Origin: Candidatus Dichloromethanomonas elyunquensis
GTDB taxonomy: Bacteria > Bacillota > Desulfitobacteriia > Desulfitobacteriales > Syntrophobotulaceae
Length of the DNA: 64,000 bases
Direction: 5' to 3'
Assembly: GCA_001515265.1 (NCBI GenBank)
Contig: LNDB01000001.1
Coordinates: forward strand, 143,044 to 207,043
The translations under genes and the position numbers were made by a program. Below, in pieces: positions 51,279-60,252 of this stretch. How positions within the stretch are numbered: position 1 is the first letter of the stretch; the number at the start of each line of letters is the position of its first letter. A model generated the notes under the pieces. The model did no database searches and had not been told where the DNA came from. It saw only the letters and a program-made list of their open reading frames with translations.

Positions 51279-51876
51279 ATTCTAGATAATTAGATATGAG
51301 TTCACACAGTTTGGGGATTGAGGATATCTTTCCAGCATTAGAATACTCGATACGTTTTGTTATGCTATTCCATTTCATAACGCCCAAATTATGTTCATGT
51401 AAGTCTAGCTCCTCTTTTGCTTTTCCCTGATGAACACCCACTATTCTAGTAATATTAGTAATGTCTGGGTTGTTATGCAAAATAGTTGTTAAACGAGGGC
51501 TAATTTGACCATCAACGTTAATCAATAAACCCAACTTAGAATCTGAAATTAAACAGTAGCCGATTAACTGGGACAGTTCTTTTAAGCCAACTGCCTTTAA
51601 GTCTTTAATCTCGCATATAAGGATTTCAAATAGGCCTTTAGCATTCATAATAACAATAAAAATATCTAAATCGAGAGGAGCAACTGCATCAGCAAAAACA
51701 GTTAAAAATAGACTAGGAAAAATTGACTTATCTTTTATAAGTTTATCAATACCTTTTTTCAACTCCCCTGTTGCACCAGTTATTAAGTATTTCTTTCCCA
51801 TAGCTTGAAAGTTACTATTCAACTGCAAAATTAAATAATCCAAAATCTCATTATAAAAAGTTTGCTCATTACTCAC
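51277..51876 (-). CDS. putative PD-(D/E)xK-type restriction nuclease subunit
   Basis: LDLDIFIVIMNAKGLFEILICEIKDLKAVGLKELSQLIGYCLIS: D...ExK core followed by QxxxY helix; operon with DNA methyltransferase. Confidence 0.55.
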   Translation of the reverse strand: MSNEQTFYNEILDYLILQLNSNFQAMGKKYLITGATGELKKGIDKLIKDKSIFPSLFLTVFADAVAPLDLDIFIVIMNAKGLFEILICEIKDLKAVGLKELSQLIGYCLISDSKLGLLINVDGQISPRLTTILHNNPDITNITRIVGVHQGKAKEELDLHEHNLGVMKWNSITKRIEYSNAGKISSIPKLCELISNYLE

Positions 51877-53270
51877 TCAAAATCCTCTTCTCTTATTGCT
51901 CTGACCTTATACCCAAATTCGCTGTCTTTTTCAATTAACTTTTTATAGACTCCAGGGTTTTCTGGTCCAACTAATGCTCCAAAATTAGTACCCAATATTT
52001 TAATCGGAGTAAGTTTATCAGGCATATAAATATTGATATGTTTAATTGTATCATTACTAATTGCATCTTCGATACTCCTTATAAAGTTACCTGATGTCCT
52101 CTTACCCCTTGAAGTCCTGCTTTCCATTGAAAGTACAGCTGCTAAGGCTTGTAATACCTTATTTACTGGATAACCGCTTTTATCTTTAGAATTTCCCCAT
52201 ATCAGAGTATTGGGGTCTCTTTTATATATCTCAATAAGTTTCTCAACTTTAACTTCATATTTTGTATATGTGCGATTCTTTAAAACTTCTTCAGATTCTA
52301 GAATCTTGTTTATTTGATCTACCCTTGCCTTTGTAATAACCGTGAAAGGCGTAATATAACATTCTAGATTATCTAAAATAGGTTTTAACTGGTTTTTAGG
52401 CACATATGGACAGCCAAACATTGCACATAAATGTTTATGATGGACAAAATGATAACCTCTTAGGTTTTTGGGAATCCAAAAATTATCTTCATCGATATGA
52501 ACCGGTTTAATACCATTAACATTTATCCGCCTATCTAAGCAAGAATTAGCTTCATGTTCCTCTGTCTTTTCCTTTTCAATATTTTCTTTAGCAGCTTCAA
52601 GTTTAGCATTAAAAACAAAAGAACCTTTTTTTGTATATTGGTCTAAGAGAACACGAATCTTGAATCCCTTTTTCCAAGTGCCATAATAGTGACCATAGTA
52701 ACGGTCATTGCCACTATGCTGATTTGGATGATTCCAAAGAATTTGGTCAGCAAAACATTTAATTTCATTCAAAAGCTGACAAATTTCAAAAACTAATCGG
52801 AAATTATCTCCCGAAAACTCAAATGAAATTATCTGATAATCATCATTAAATCTTCTATGAGAATTTACCACGCTTCCAATAGAATCTGCAAGACCTGCAA
52901 TAAACTGTCTCTTTAAATTTTCATCACACAAATAAGGAATGAGATTTTCTATACCGGCATTTTTTCGTAACTCTCCACCGTTAACAATCCCAAACTTATG
53001 TAAATCATCTGTTAGTTTTTCTAAATTACCGGTACATACTATGCTCCATTCAGGTTCAGGATTAAATGTTACTGATATATCATATTCGTTTTCAAAGACT
53101 GGTTTCACTTTAAGAAGAATATCAGATGCAATTTTACCAGCCCTAATGGGATTACTGATTACTTTTCCCCATCTTTTATATGGTAGAACAATAATCAAAT
53201 TTGACTTTGTGGGATTAATAATACCGCCGCCGATAATTAGACCTAGCAGATACGCTTTATCATTATTCAT
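51873..53270 (-). CDS. protein with two degenerate LAGLIDADG-like motifs (R-M-linked, function unknown)
   Basis: P1-like AYLLGLIIGGGII, P2-like QFIAGLADSIGSVV plus ISFEFSGDNFRLVFEICQLLNEI; start MNNDKAYLL preferred; stop overlaps the next gene's start by 4 nt. Confidence 0.6.
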   Translation of the reverse strand: MNNDKAYLLGLIIGGGIINPTKSNLIIVLPYKRWGKVISNPIRAGKIASDILLKVKPVFENEYDISVTFNPEPEWSIVCTGNLEKLTDDLHKFGIVNGGELRKNAGIENLIPYLCDENLKRQFIAGLADSIGSVVNSHRRFNDDYQIISFEFSGDNFRLVFEICQLLNEIKCFADQILWNHPNQHSGNDRYYGHYYGTWKKGFKIRVLLDQYTKKGSFVFNAKLEAAKENIEKEKTEEHEANSCLDRRINVNGIKPVHIDEDNFWIPKNLRGYHFVHHKHLCAMFGCPYVPKNQLKPILDNLECYITPFTVITKARVDQINKILESEEVLKNRTYTKYEVKVEKLIEIYKRDPNTLIWGNSKDKSGYPVNKVLQALAAVLSMESRTSRGKRTSGNFIRSIEDAISNDTIKHINIYMPDKLTPIKILGTNFGALVGPENPGVYKKLIEKDSEFGYKVRAIREEDFE

Positions 53271-53289
53271 TTCTTTAACTTCCTTTGGT

Positions 53290-54294
53290 TTAGAAAACTT
53301 GCTTTTTGATTTCTTGAGCAAATACTTCCGCTAATTTTGGAGGTACTGCATTTCCTATTACCTTATACATTGAAGTTATATCCTTTAAAGAATTATCGAT
53401 AAATAAAAAATCATCAGGGAAAGTTTGTATTCTAGCAATTTCACGTATGTTATATCTTCTATTTTCCACCGGGTGAATTATGCCACAATTTTCTGGTTGT
53501 GCAGATGCTGTAATCGTTCCATTTATTTCTCTTCTTGAAAAACGTCTATAGAAATTTGGAGACCTATATTTTTGCATATTATCTCTTATCTTTTTTAATC
53601 TAGTTGGTAATAACTCATAAGGAATATCCTTCCAAGACCCGCCCTCTGGAATATGTTCAATAAGATTCCTCGCTTGTGGTGATAGCTTCCAATCTATTTG
53701 ATTAGGGATATTACCAGAAATATTCAGAAGATTCCCTACTTCAAGCCCATCTTTTTTAAAAACAGCCGGAAATTCAAAGGTATGTTTTAAATCTTTTCTA
53801 ATCCCTATCATGATGACTCTATAACGATTCTGCGGTACTTTATAATCACTTGCATTAACCAGCTTATAAACAACATTATATCCTTGTCCGATATTCTCCA
53901 GGGTTTCTTTTATTGTACATATTAGTTTATTTCCATTTTCGTCTTTTGTAGAAAGAATACCCCTAACATTTTCGAAAATGACTACTTTAGGATGTTTTTT
54001 TTCAATAATCCTAAAACATTCTTTATATAAAACACCACGTTTATCAAAAACGCCTTTTCTGTTACCTGCATTGGAAAAAGGTTGACAAGGAAATCCTGCA
54101 ATGAGTACATAACATTCAGGAATTTCAGAAGCACTTACATCTCTAATATCTCTTTCATCAATATTTCCCAGATTTAACTTATATATCTTCTGTGCATCTT
54201 TATCAATATCATCAGCGTATACTATTTCATATCCTGCATTTAAAAAACCTAAATCCATCCCACCGCAACCTGAAAATAAGGAAACAATTTTCAT
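53290..54294 (-). CDS. DNA (cytosine-5-)-methyltransferase
   Basis: MKIVSLFSGCGGMDLGFLNAG; GFPCQPFSNAG (PCQ); FENVRG (ENV); QNRYRVIMIG; YKVIGNAVPPKLAE. Confidence 0.95.
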   Translation of the reverse strand: MKIVSLFSGCGGMDLGFLNAGYEIVYADDIDKDAQKIYKLNLGNIDERDIRDVSASEIPECYVLIAGFPCQPFSNAGNRKGVFDKRGVLYKECFRIIEKKHPKVVIFENVRGILSTKDENGNKLICTIKETLENIGQGYNVVYKLVNASDYKVPQNRYRVIMIGIRKDLKHTFEFPAVFKKDGLEVGNLLNISGNIPNQIDWKLSPQARNLIEHIPEGGSWKDIPYELLPTRLKKIRDNMQKYRSPNFYRRFSRREINGTITASAQPENCGIIHPVENRRYNIREIARIQTFPDDFLFIDNSLKDITSMYKVIGNAVPPKLAEVFAQEIKKQVF

Positions 54295-54433
54295 CTTATT
54301 CAGCCCTTCCAAGCATAATATGGCTCATGCACACATTCTACTTGGGTAGCTAAAATTCCTGCTCATGTTAATGCTTATGAAATGATTAAGTCTCGAATTT
54401 GATACACTCTGCCATAATTTTCCTAAAAACAAC

Positions 54434-54470
54434 AAATAAGCGGATATGATTTAAACTAAAGTGAATCATA
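54434..54470 (-). terminator. hairpin plus T-tract downstream of tRNA-Gln
   Basis: GCGGATATGATT/AATCATAACCGC stem (one mismatch); minus strand continues TATTTGTTGTTTTT. Confidence 0.6.
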
Positions 54471-54569
54471 ACCGCCTCAAGTTAAAACATTTATTCTTTT
54501 TTTGCTAATATACAACCTTAGACAAACAGAACCAACAAAAAGGGCGGGAAACAGAATTTTAGCAATAAA

Positions 54570-54644
54570 TGGCTGGGGTAGATGGATTCGAACCACCGGA
54601 TGTCGGAGTCAGAGTCCGATGCCTTACCGCTTGGCGATACCCCA
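54570..54644 (-). tRNA. tRNA-Gln(CTG), CCA encoded
   Basis: TGGGGTATCGCCAAGCGGTAAGGCATCGGACTCTGACTCCGACATCCGGTGGTTCGAATCCATCTACCCCAGCCA. Confidence 0.95.
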
Positions 54645-54681
54645 GCGGCAAAATGTATTATACTGAAAAACTGTGATTGTG

Positions 54682-55566
54682 TCAAACAATTTCGACTCCG
54701 GTAAGCCTTTCTAATACTTTGACCACGGCGGACATGTCTTCTTGACCAAGTCCGGCATATGCCGCTTCCCGGCCGATTTGGTGAGCCAAAGATCCCAAAA
54801 GAAGCCTGACACCCTGATTTAAAGCCAATTCCTCGGCTAACGCCATATCCTTATTCAACATATCCAAAGTAAAGGCCGGACTGAAATCATTTTTCAATAC
54901 GAAATTCGGCAAATTACGTTTAAGGACGAAGCTGTCTCCTGAAGATTTTGTTAAAATATCGAGCGCCTGCTCCGCGTCCAGCCCGTTTTTGACTGCCAGG
55001 ATAAAAGCTTCGGCCAAGGCGGCATTGGTGATGCCAACTAGAAGGTTGTTCACCAATTTCATGGCATTGCCGCTTCCGCTGGAACCCAAATAGAAAATGC
55101 TTTTACCGATGATCCTGAGTAAGGGTTCAGCCAATATGTAATCATTGTAGTCTCCGCCGACCATAATACTTAAAGTGCCTTTTTCAGCACCGGTCACCCC
55201 GCCGCTGACGGGCGCGTCCAAGAATCCGACTCCTTTGTCTCTGCATGCTTCAGACATCCGTCGGGAATCGGCAGGACTAATCGTACTATGATCGATAATC
55301 AGCGTCCCCGCAGCGATTGAATCCAGAATTCCATCCGTTCCGGTTACGGCAGCCGCAACATCTTTCCCTGTCGGCAAACAAAGGAAAACAACCTCCACGT
55401 CCTTCCCCGCTTGGGCAGGGGAATCGGCTGCAATTGCCCCTGCCATGACCAGGTCATCGACAGCCTTTTTGCTCCGGTTGCATACGGTTAGTTCGTGACC
55501 GGCATTGCGTAAGTTAAAAGCCATAGGCTTGCCCATCTTACCCACACCGATAAACCCTAATTTCAT
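54682..55566 (-). CDS. NAD(P)-dependent beta-hydroxyacid dehydrogenase (tartronate-semialdehyde reductase/HIBADH family)
   Basis: MKLGFIGVGKMGKPMAFNLRNAGHELTVCNRS; FLDAPVSGGVTGAEKGTLSIMVGG; GSSGSGNAMKLVNNLL. Confidence 0.93.
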   Translation of the reverse strand: MKLGFIGVGKMGKPMAFNLRNAGHELTVCNRSKKAVDDLVMAGAIAADSPAQAGKDVEVVFLCLPTGKDVAAAVTGTDGILDSIAAGTLIIDHSTISPADSRRMSEACRDKGVGFLDAPVSGGVTGAEKGTLSIMVGGDYNDYILAEPLLRIIGKSIFYLGSSGSGNAMKLVNNLLVGITNAALAEAFILAVKNGLDAEQALDILTKSSGDSFVLKRNLPNFVLKNDFSPAFTLDMLNKDMALAEELALNQGVRLLLGSLAHQIGREAAYAGLGQEDMSAVVKVLERLTGVEIV

Positions 55567-55633
55567 AAAATCATCCCCATGGTTCATATTCGGAATTACC
55601 CAGTCCGCCTAGTCCATCCCAATGTATTCCATT

Positions 55634-56575
55634 CTACCGCCATGAATTTCTGCTCAGAACCTCTTTTACCGCTTCTTCAATTTTTTCAGCAGTAAGCCCA
55701 AGGACTTGATGGATTTCTTCGTAACTGCCGCAAACACCAAATCTGTCCTGAGAACCTACGATCTGCATAGGAACAGGATTGGCGCAGGACAAAAATTCAG
55801 CTACCGCTCCCCCTAATCCGCCAATTACAGAATGTTCTTCCGCTGTCACAACAGCCCCGGTCTTTTTCACCGATTTCAGTATCGCTTCTTTATCCAGGGG
55901 TTTAATCGTGTGCATATTGATTACTTCCGCACTGATTCCTTCTCTGGACAGGGCTTCAGCAGCGGCTAAAGCTTTGGAAACCATAACCCCGCAAGCAATA
56001 ATGGTCACATCGCTTCCCTGACGAAGAATATTGGCTTTGCCAATAATAAATTCATCCTCTTCTTTGGTCACAACCGGAATAGGCAGCCTTCCGACCCTCA
56101 TATAAGCAGGGCCTACATGCTGGGCTAAAGCTTTCACAGCTTTAATAATTTCAATTCCGTCCACAGGTTCAATAACGGTCATTCCTGGGAAAGCGCGGGT
56201 AAGAGCAATATCTTCCAGAGGCAAATGCGTGGGACCGTCCTTGCCGGAAGAAGCGCCGATATTATGTCCGATAATTTTTACATTTTTGTGGGCGTAGCAT
56301 ACTGAGATCCTGATTTGTTCCCAGCCGTTTCCCAGAAGAAAATTGGCATAAGCGTTGACAAATGGGATCTTCCCAGCTACTGCAAATCCGGAACCTGTTC
56401 CAATAATATCCGATTCCGCTATTCCTAAATCAAAGAACCGATCCGGAAATACTTCCTTAAATAATACCGTCATCGAAGCTTTGGCAACATCAGCGTCAAG
56501 AACGACAATATCCTTATTTTCTTTTCCTAATTCTACCAAAGCCTTTCCATAGGCTTCGCGCGGTGCAATCATCAT
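55634..56575 (-). CDS. transketolase C-terminal subunit
   Basis: DADVAKASMTVLFKEVFPDRFFDLGIAESDIIGTGSGFAVAGKIPFVNAYANFL. Confidence 0.94.
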   Translation of the reverse strand: MMIAPREAYGKALVELGKENKDIVVLDADVAKASMTVLFKEVFPDRFFDLGIAESDIIGTGSGFAVAGKIPFVNAYANFLLGNGWEQIRISVCYAHKNVKIIGHNIGASSGKDGPTHLPLEDIALTRAFPGMTVIEPVDGIEIIKAVKALAQHVGPAYMRVGRLPIPVVTKEEDEFIIGKANILRQGSDVTIIACGVMVSKALAAAEALSREGISAEVINMHTIKPLDKEAILKSVKKTGAVVTAEEHSVIGGLGGAVAEFLSCANPVPMQIVGSQDRFGVCGSYEEIHQVLGLTAEKIEEAVKEVLSRNSWR

Positions 56576-56576
56576 G

Positions 56577-57404
56577 TCAGCTCAACTCCTTCAAGGCAAT
56601 TTCTAATTGTTCGTCACTTGGCGCTGCTGCATGCCAGCCTACTTCATCTTCCATGAAGGAAACACCTTTTCCTTTAATCGTATGCGCAATAATCACTGTC
56701 GGACCATCTTTATAGGCAATAGCTTCAGCAAAAGCTTTATAAATTTGCTCAAAATCGTGACCGTCTATTTCGACAGTATGCCAACCGAATGAATCCCATT
56801 TTGCCCTCAAGTCTCCCAGGGTTTTAACCTCATCCAGGGAACCATCCAATTGCAGTTTATTATAATCAACGATAGCGCAGACATTATTTAATTTAAAATG
56901 AGCGGAGGTCATCATCGCTTCCCAAACTTGTCCCTCATGGAGTTCGCCGTCTCCAAGCATTACATAGGCCCTTTGGTCAGTCCCATTCAATTTTGCCGCC
57001 AAAGCAGTACCATTAGCGACTGAAAGGCCTTGCCCTAATGATCCGGACGCCATATCAATCCCCGGGGTGATTTCACAACTGGGATAAGCAGGAAGCCTTC
57101 CTTCAACTCCCCGAAAGTCCTTCATCTCTTCCCTATCCAAGAACCCCATTTCGATTAAAACCGCATACTGCGCCGGAACAGCATGACCTTTGGATAAAAA
57201 GAAATAATCTCTGCCGGACCATCTTGGATTCTTAGGGTCAACCTTCATATAACACTTGTACAGCACCGCTAAGATGTCTGTAGCCGATAGACAACCTCCA
57301 GGGTGACCTCCTTTGGCGCGATTCGTCATCACAAGAATGTTTTTACGCACGTTTTTAGCAACTGCTTTTGCTTCCTGCAGTGCTTGCTCCATACTTTGCG
57401 ACAT
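56577..57404 (-). CDS. transketolase N-terminal (TPP-binding) subunit
   Basis: KGGHPGGCLSATDILAVLY; MLGDGELHEGQVWEAMMTSAHFKLNNVCAIVDYNKLQLDG. Confidence 0.95.
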   Translation of the reverse strand: MSQSMEQALQEAKAVAKNVRKNILVMTNRAKGGHPGGCLSATDILAVLYKCYMKVDPKNPRWSGRDYFFLSKGHAVPAQYAVLIEMGFLDREEMKDFRGVEGRLPAYPSCEITPGIDMASGSLGQGLSVANGTALAAKLNGTDQRAYVMLGDGELHEGQVWEAMMTSAHFKLNNVCAIVDYNKLQLDGSLDEVKTLGDLRAKWDSFGWHTVEIDGHDFEQIYKAFAEAIAYKDGPTVIIAHTIKGKGVSFMEDEVGWHAAAPSDEQLEIALKELS

Positions 57405-57703
57405 GATTTTACCCCCTAACTTTAAGCTATACTAAATCTTACTCTTTTTCATGCCATAATTCCAGTTTTAGTATGTACATTGTCAAAGAATAGACTCTTC
57501 ATAAATAAAAGCATGTTTTTCACCTCATGCTTTAAAAATGTGATATAACAAAAATTGAGACCCGGCAAAAACACCTCCAAACTGCTTAGTAATCTTGCTT
57601 TATCTCCTCAAGTTACTAACCCCTCTGCATTCTCTCTATTTACAGCAGCCGGAAGTATCGGGATCTCTTTTTTTGTAAAACCTTGGTTCCACGATATGAA
57701 GCT

Positions 57704-58321
57704 TTATTTCATTGGGCATTGAAAATGTTTACAGAAACGGTTAAATCCAAAGATATAAGTAGCAGCCTTTTCCGGTCTCAGGGTCTCCCACTGCGTAATA
57801 TCAATTTTTTCACCAAAACGGTTTTCAGCAATACGGTCGTCACTAACCCAGCCAAATGGGCCCTGCTCACTTAAGTGAATTTCCCATTCCCCTTCTGTTT
57901 TTCCCGGAATGATCCGAAGACCACAGCGGGCATGAAAAATCTCGACCAGCTTCACAAAAACTGTAAACAGAAAATCAGTATTATGGGTAGGTTTATTCGA
58001 AGGAATACCAAGGTCCGAATAAAGTTCCTCTACTAAACCTGTTACGCCTTTTTCCGGAGAATAACGGTGATAAAAACGGGTTGTGAGCGTACCAAAATGA
58101 ATTGCACCGGCAGTAAATTCTATCATCAAAGAATTGGATAATCTTTTTAGATCAAGGATAATTGTATTCTGCGTGATTTTCCAGTTGCCTTCAAACCTTC
58201 TGAGGAAATGATCCGCAATTTGAAAAGAAAGGATGTAGGTGGAAATTTGTTTTTCATCTCTGATTTCACATCCCATGCACTCCCTAGCTTCATCATAAGT
58301 GATAGAAGCAATTCTCATCAT
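57704..58321 (-). CDS. hypothetical protein (205 aa)
   Basis: Coding-like ORF in the gap between transketolase and IclR genes; no family recognised. Confidence 0.6.
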   Translation of the reverse strand: MMRIASITYDEARECMGCEIRDEKQISTYILSFQIADHFLRRFEGNWKITQNTIILDLKRLSNSLMIEFTAGAIHFGTLTTRFYHRYSPEKGVTGLVEELYSDLGIPSNKPTHNTDFLFTVFVKLVEIFHARCGLRIIPGKTEGEWEIHLSEQGPFGWVSDDRIAENRFGEKIDITQWETLRPEKAATYIFGFNRFCKHFQCPMK

Positions 58322-58487
58322 TCTTCGCTCACCTCCACATCTGTTTTAATATTTGAAACAATGTTTCATTATTTAATTAACATCACAATATTTTATGCAG
58401 TCACTTCAAAAAATTCACTTCACTGCACTTATTATATTAGATATATTATCTACCTGTTTTTGTTTTGAGTCAAGTAGGTCTCTTCCG

Positions 58488-58550
58488 AAATAACAGCAGC
58501 GGCATTAGGGCATATAACCCCTGCCGCTCCTGCTGCCGCTGCTGTTATTT
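58488..58550. repeat. 17-bp perfect inverted repeat overlapping the iclR-type stop codon
   Basis: AAATAACAGCAGCGGCA (58488-58504) / TGCCGCTGCTGTTATTT (58534-58550). Confidence 0.8.
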
Positions 58551-59333
58551 TGATTCATTATTATCATGGTAATAAGCATAGCCTAACTTTGAGGACATTT
58601 CCAGACCGGCGCGCTTAATTTCTTCCCCGATTCTTTCCGTTCCTTTTTCCTTCATCCTGTTCACAGGACCGGAAACGCTGATTGCGCCAATAGCACGTCC
58701 TGAATAATCAAAAATCGGAGTCCCGAGACAAAGAATCCCAATCTCATTCTCTTCCGCTTCGAGCGCATATCCCAGCCGCTTAATCTCGCGCAGCTGTTCC
58801 ATTAAGCGGTCGGGGTCAGTAATAGTTGTGTATGTGAAGCCTGGCATTCCTTTCGTTTGCAAAATGTAACGCACTTCTTCCTCCGGCAAAGTAGATAAAA
58901 TTGCTTTGCCGACTGCAGTACAGTGCATCAGAGCCCTGCGTCCAACCTTTGAATGAAGGCCGACCAACTGTGAACTTTCCCTCTTGTCAATATATACGAC
59001 TTCCCCATCGTCCAGCAGAACCAAATGAACAACTTCATCAAAAGACTTAGCCAAAAGTCCAAGAAAACTAGCGGCTACTTTCCGAATTTCCAGGTCGTTA
59101 AAGAACCGGGTTCCCAGTTCGACAATTTTAATCCCCAAGTGGTACCGTTCCCGGTCTTTCTCTTTTTCTACATATCCCCGGTAACATAGAGTCTGAAGTA
59201 TCCTGTGGACTGTACTTTTATGCAAACCTATTCTGTTTCCGATTTCCGTAACTCCCAGATACTCCTCAGAGCGAGCGAGGACTTCTAATATATCTAAAGC
59301 TCTCTCCAAAGTCTGGACATATCTCTCTGTCAC
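58545..59333 (-). CDS. IclR-family transcriptional regulator
   Basis: LERALDILEVLARSEEYLGVTEIGNRIGLHKSTVHRILQTLCYRGYVEK; effector domain AVGKAILSTLPEEEV. Confidence 0.95.
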   Translation of the reverse strand: MTERYVQTLERALDILEVLARSEEYLGVTEIGNRIGLHKSTVHRILQTLCYRGYVEKEKDRERYHLGIKIVELGTRFFNDLEIRKVAASFLGLLAKSFDEVVHLVLLDDGEVVYIDKRESSQLVGLHSKVGRRALMHCTAVGKAILSTLPEEEVRYILQTKGMPGFTYTTITDPDRLMEQLREIKRLGYALEAEENEIGILCLGTPIFDYSGRAIGAISVSGPVNRMKEKGTERIGEEIKRAGLEMSSKLGYAYYHDNNESK

Positions 59334-59422
59334 AAAGAGGCCTCCAATCTATTATCTTTCCCCTCAAATAAGTATGCCTAACATTAAATATTTAGTCAAT
59401 ACTTGAACCTGCCAATTATTCA

Positions 59423-59559
59423 AAAAACAAAAACATCAGGAATCCACTCCTGATGCTTCATCAATTTTAAAAAGTACTTCATTGCCATGAAGCTCAATAT
59501 CATTATGGGGTGAATGATGGGACTTGAACCCACGAGTGCCGGAGCCACAATCCGGTGCG
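59423..59559 (-). repeat. tRNA-His 3' region, copy A (3' half of tRNA + trailer + terminator)
   Basis: By eye matches 61893-61996 (offset 2470) and 62078-62179 (offset 2620). Confidence 0.9.
59506..59559 (-). pseudogene. tRNA-His 3' fragment (anticodon arm to CCA; 5' half replaced)
   Basis: Identical to the intact tRNA-His from CCA to ...CGCACCGG, then diverges. Confidence 0.8.
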
Positions 59560-59719
59560 AACTCCACGATACCACGAAGTCAAGTACCATGCAGGTTTCA
59601 GGTATTATTTAGGTTGAAATCTTGTCCCAGCCGTGCCGGATTTTGATTTCTTAGCCTAACCGGATTGTATAATTCTGTTATAGGTTGCAAGCTCTATATG
59701 ATCATTATTGAACCTGCAA

Positions 59720-59764
59720 TAGAATGCAATTGGCAATCAATCATTAATTGCCAATTGCATTCTA
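59720..59764. repeat. 18-bp perfect inverted repeat, 9-nt loop
   Basis: TAGAATGCAATTGGCAAT CAATCATTA ATTGCCAATTGCATTCTA. Confidence 0.85.
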
Positions 59765-59811
59765 GCCTAAAAAAGTCAGTAAAACAAACTCTTGTTATTA
59801 CAAACCATAAC

Positions 59812-60252
59812 CTAGGATGCTAACTTCTTTGGGAAGTCAGTTACTTCAGATTTAATAGTTACACCCAAAGCATCTAATATTCTTTGTGCCTTCTCTAAAG
59901 TTATACCATGGTATTCATTTCGTTCATCTTTTGAAATTTGAGCTTCAGAAACATTTAATTTATCAGCTAATTCCTTTTGACTAAGACCAAGTGCAATTCT
60001 TAATCCAATTAATGTCCTTCCGAGATCTTCTAAATTCAATATGGCTTTGAATTCCCCTCTTTTTATCCTTTCATAATATTCAACTTCGTCTTTCAACTGT
60101 TGATAAAATGAAAGGGCTGGAGCCATCGCTCTTTCAATTTCTTCTTCTGTTAGATTCATTTCAGCTAATGAATCTCTTTGTAACCTTAAAAAGTTACGAT
60201 CATCTTCAAGACGATCTAACATTTCTTTATATTCTTTTTCACTTCTTATCAT
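59812..60252 (-). CDS. XRE-family helix-turn-helix protein (antitoxin-like)
   Basis: LGRTLIGLRIALGLSQKELADKLNVSEAQISKDERNEYHGITLEKAQRILDALGVTI. Confidence 0.88.
   Translation of the reverse strand: MIRSEKEYKEMLDRLEDDRNFLRLQRDSLAEMNLTEEEIERAMAPALSFYQQLKDEVEYYERIKRGEFKAILNLEDLGRTLIGLRIALGLSQKELADKLNVSEAQISKDERNEYHGITLEKAQRILDALGVTIKSEVTDFPKKLAS

Noticed and set aside
51873-53321. Interpreting the 482-aa protein as an active homing endonuclease or intein
   Set aside because: Both LAGLIDADG-like motifs lack the penultimate acid, there are no intein splice motifs, and it is a free-standing gene in an operon with a methyltransferase.
54340-54410. Short ORF fragment TWVAKIPAHVNAYEMIKSRI* upstream of the methyltransferase
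   Set aside because: Too short to assign to a transposase or any family; kept only as a possible remnant in the island finding.
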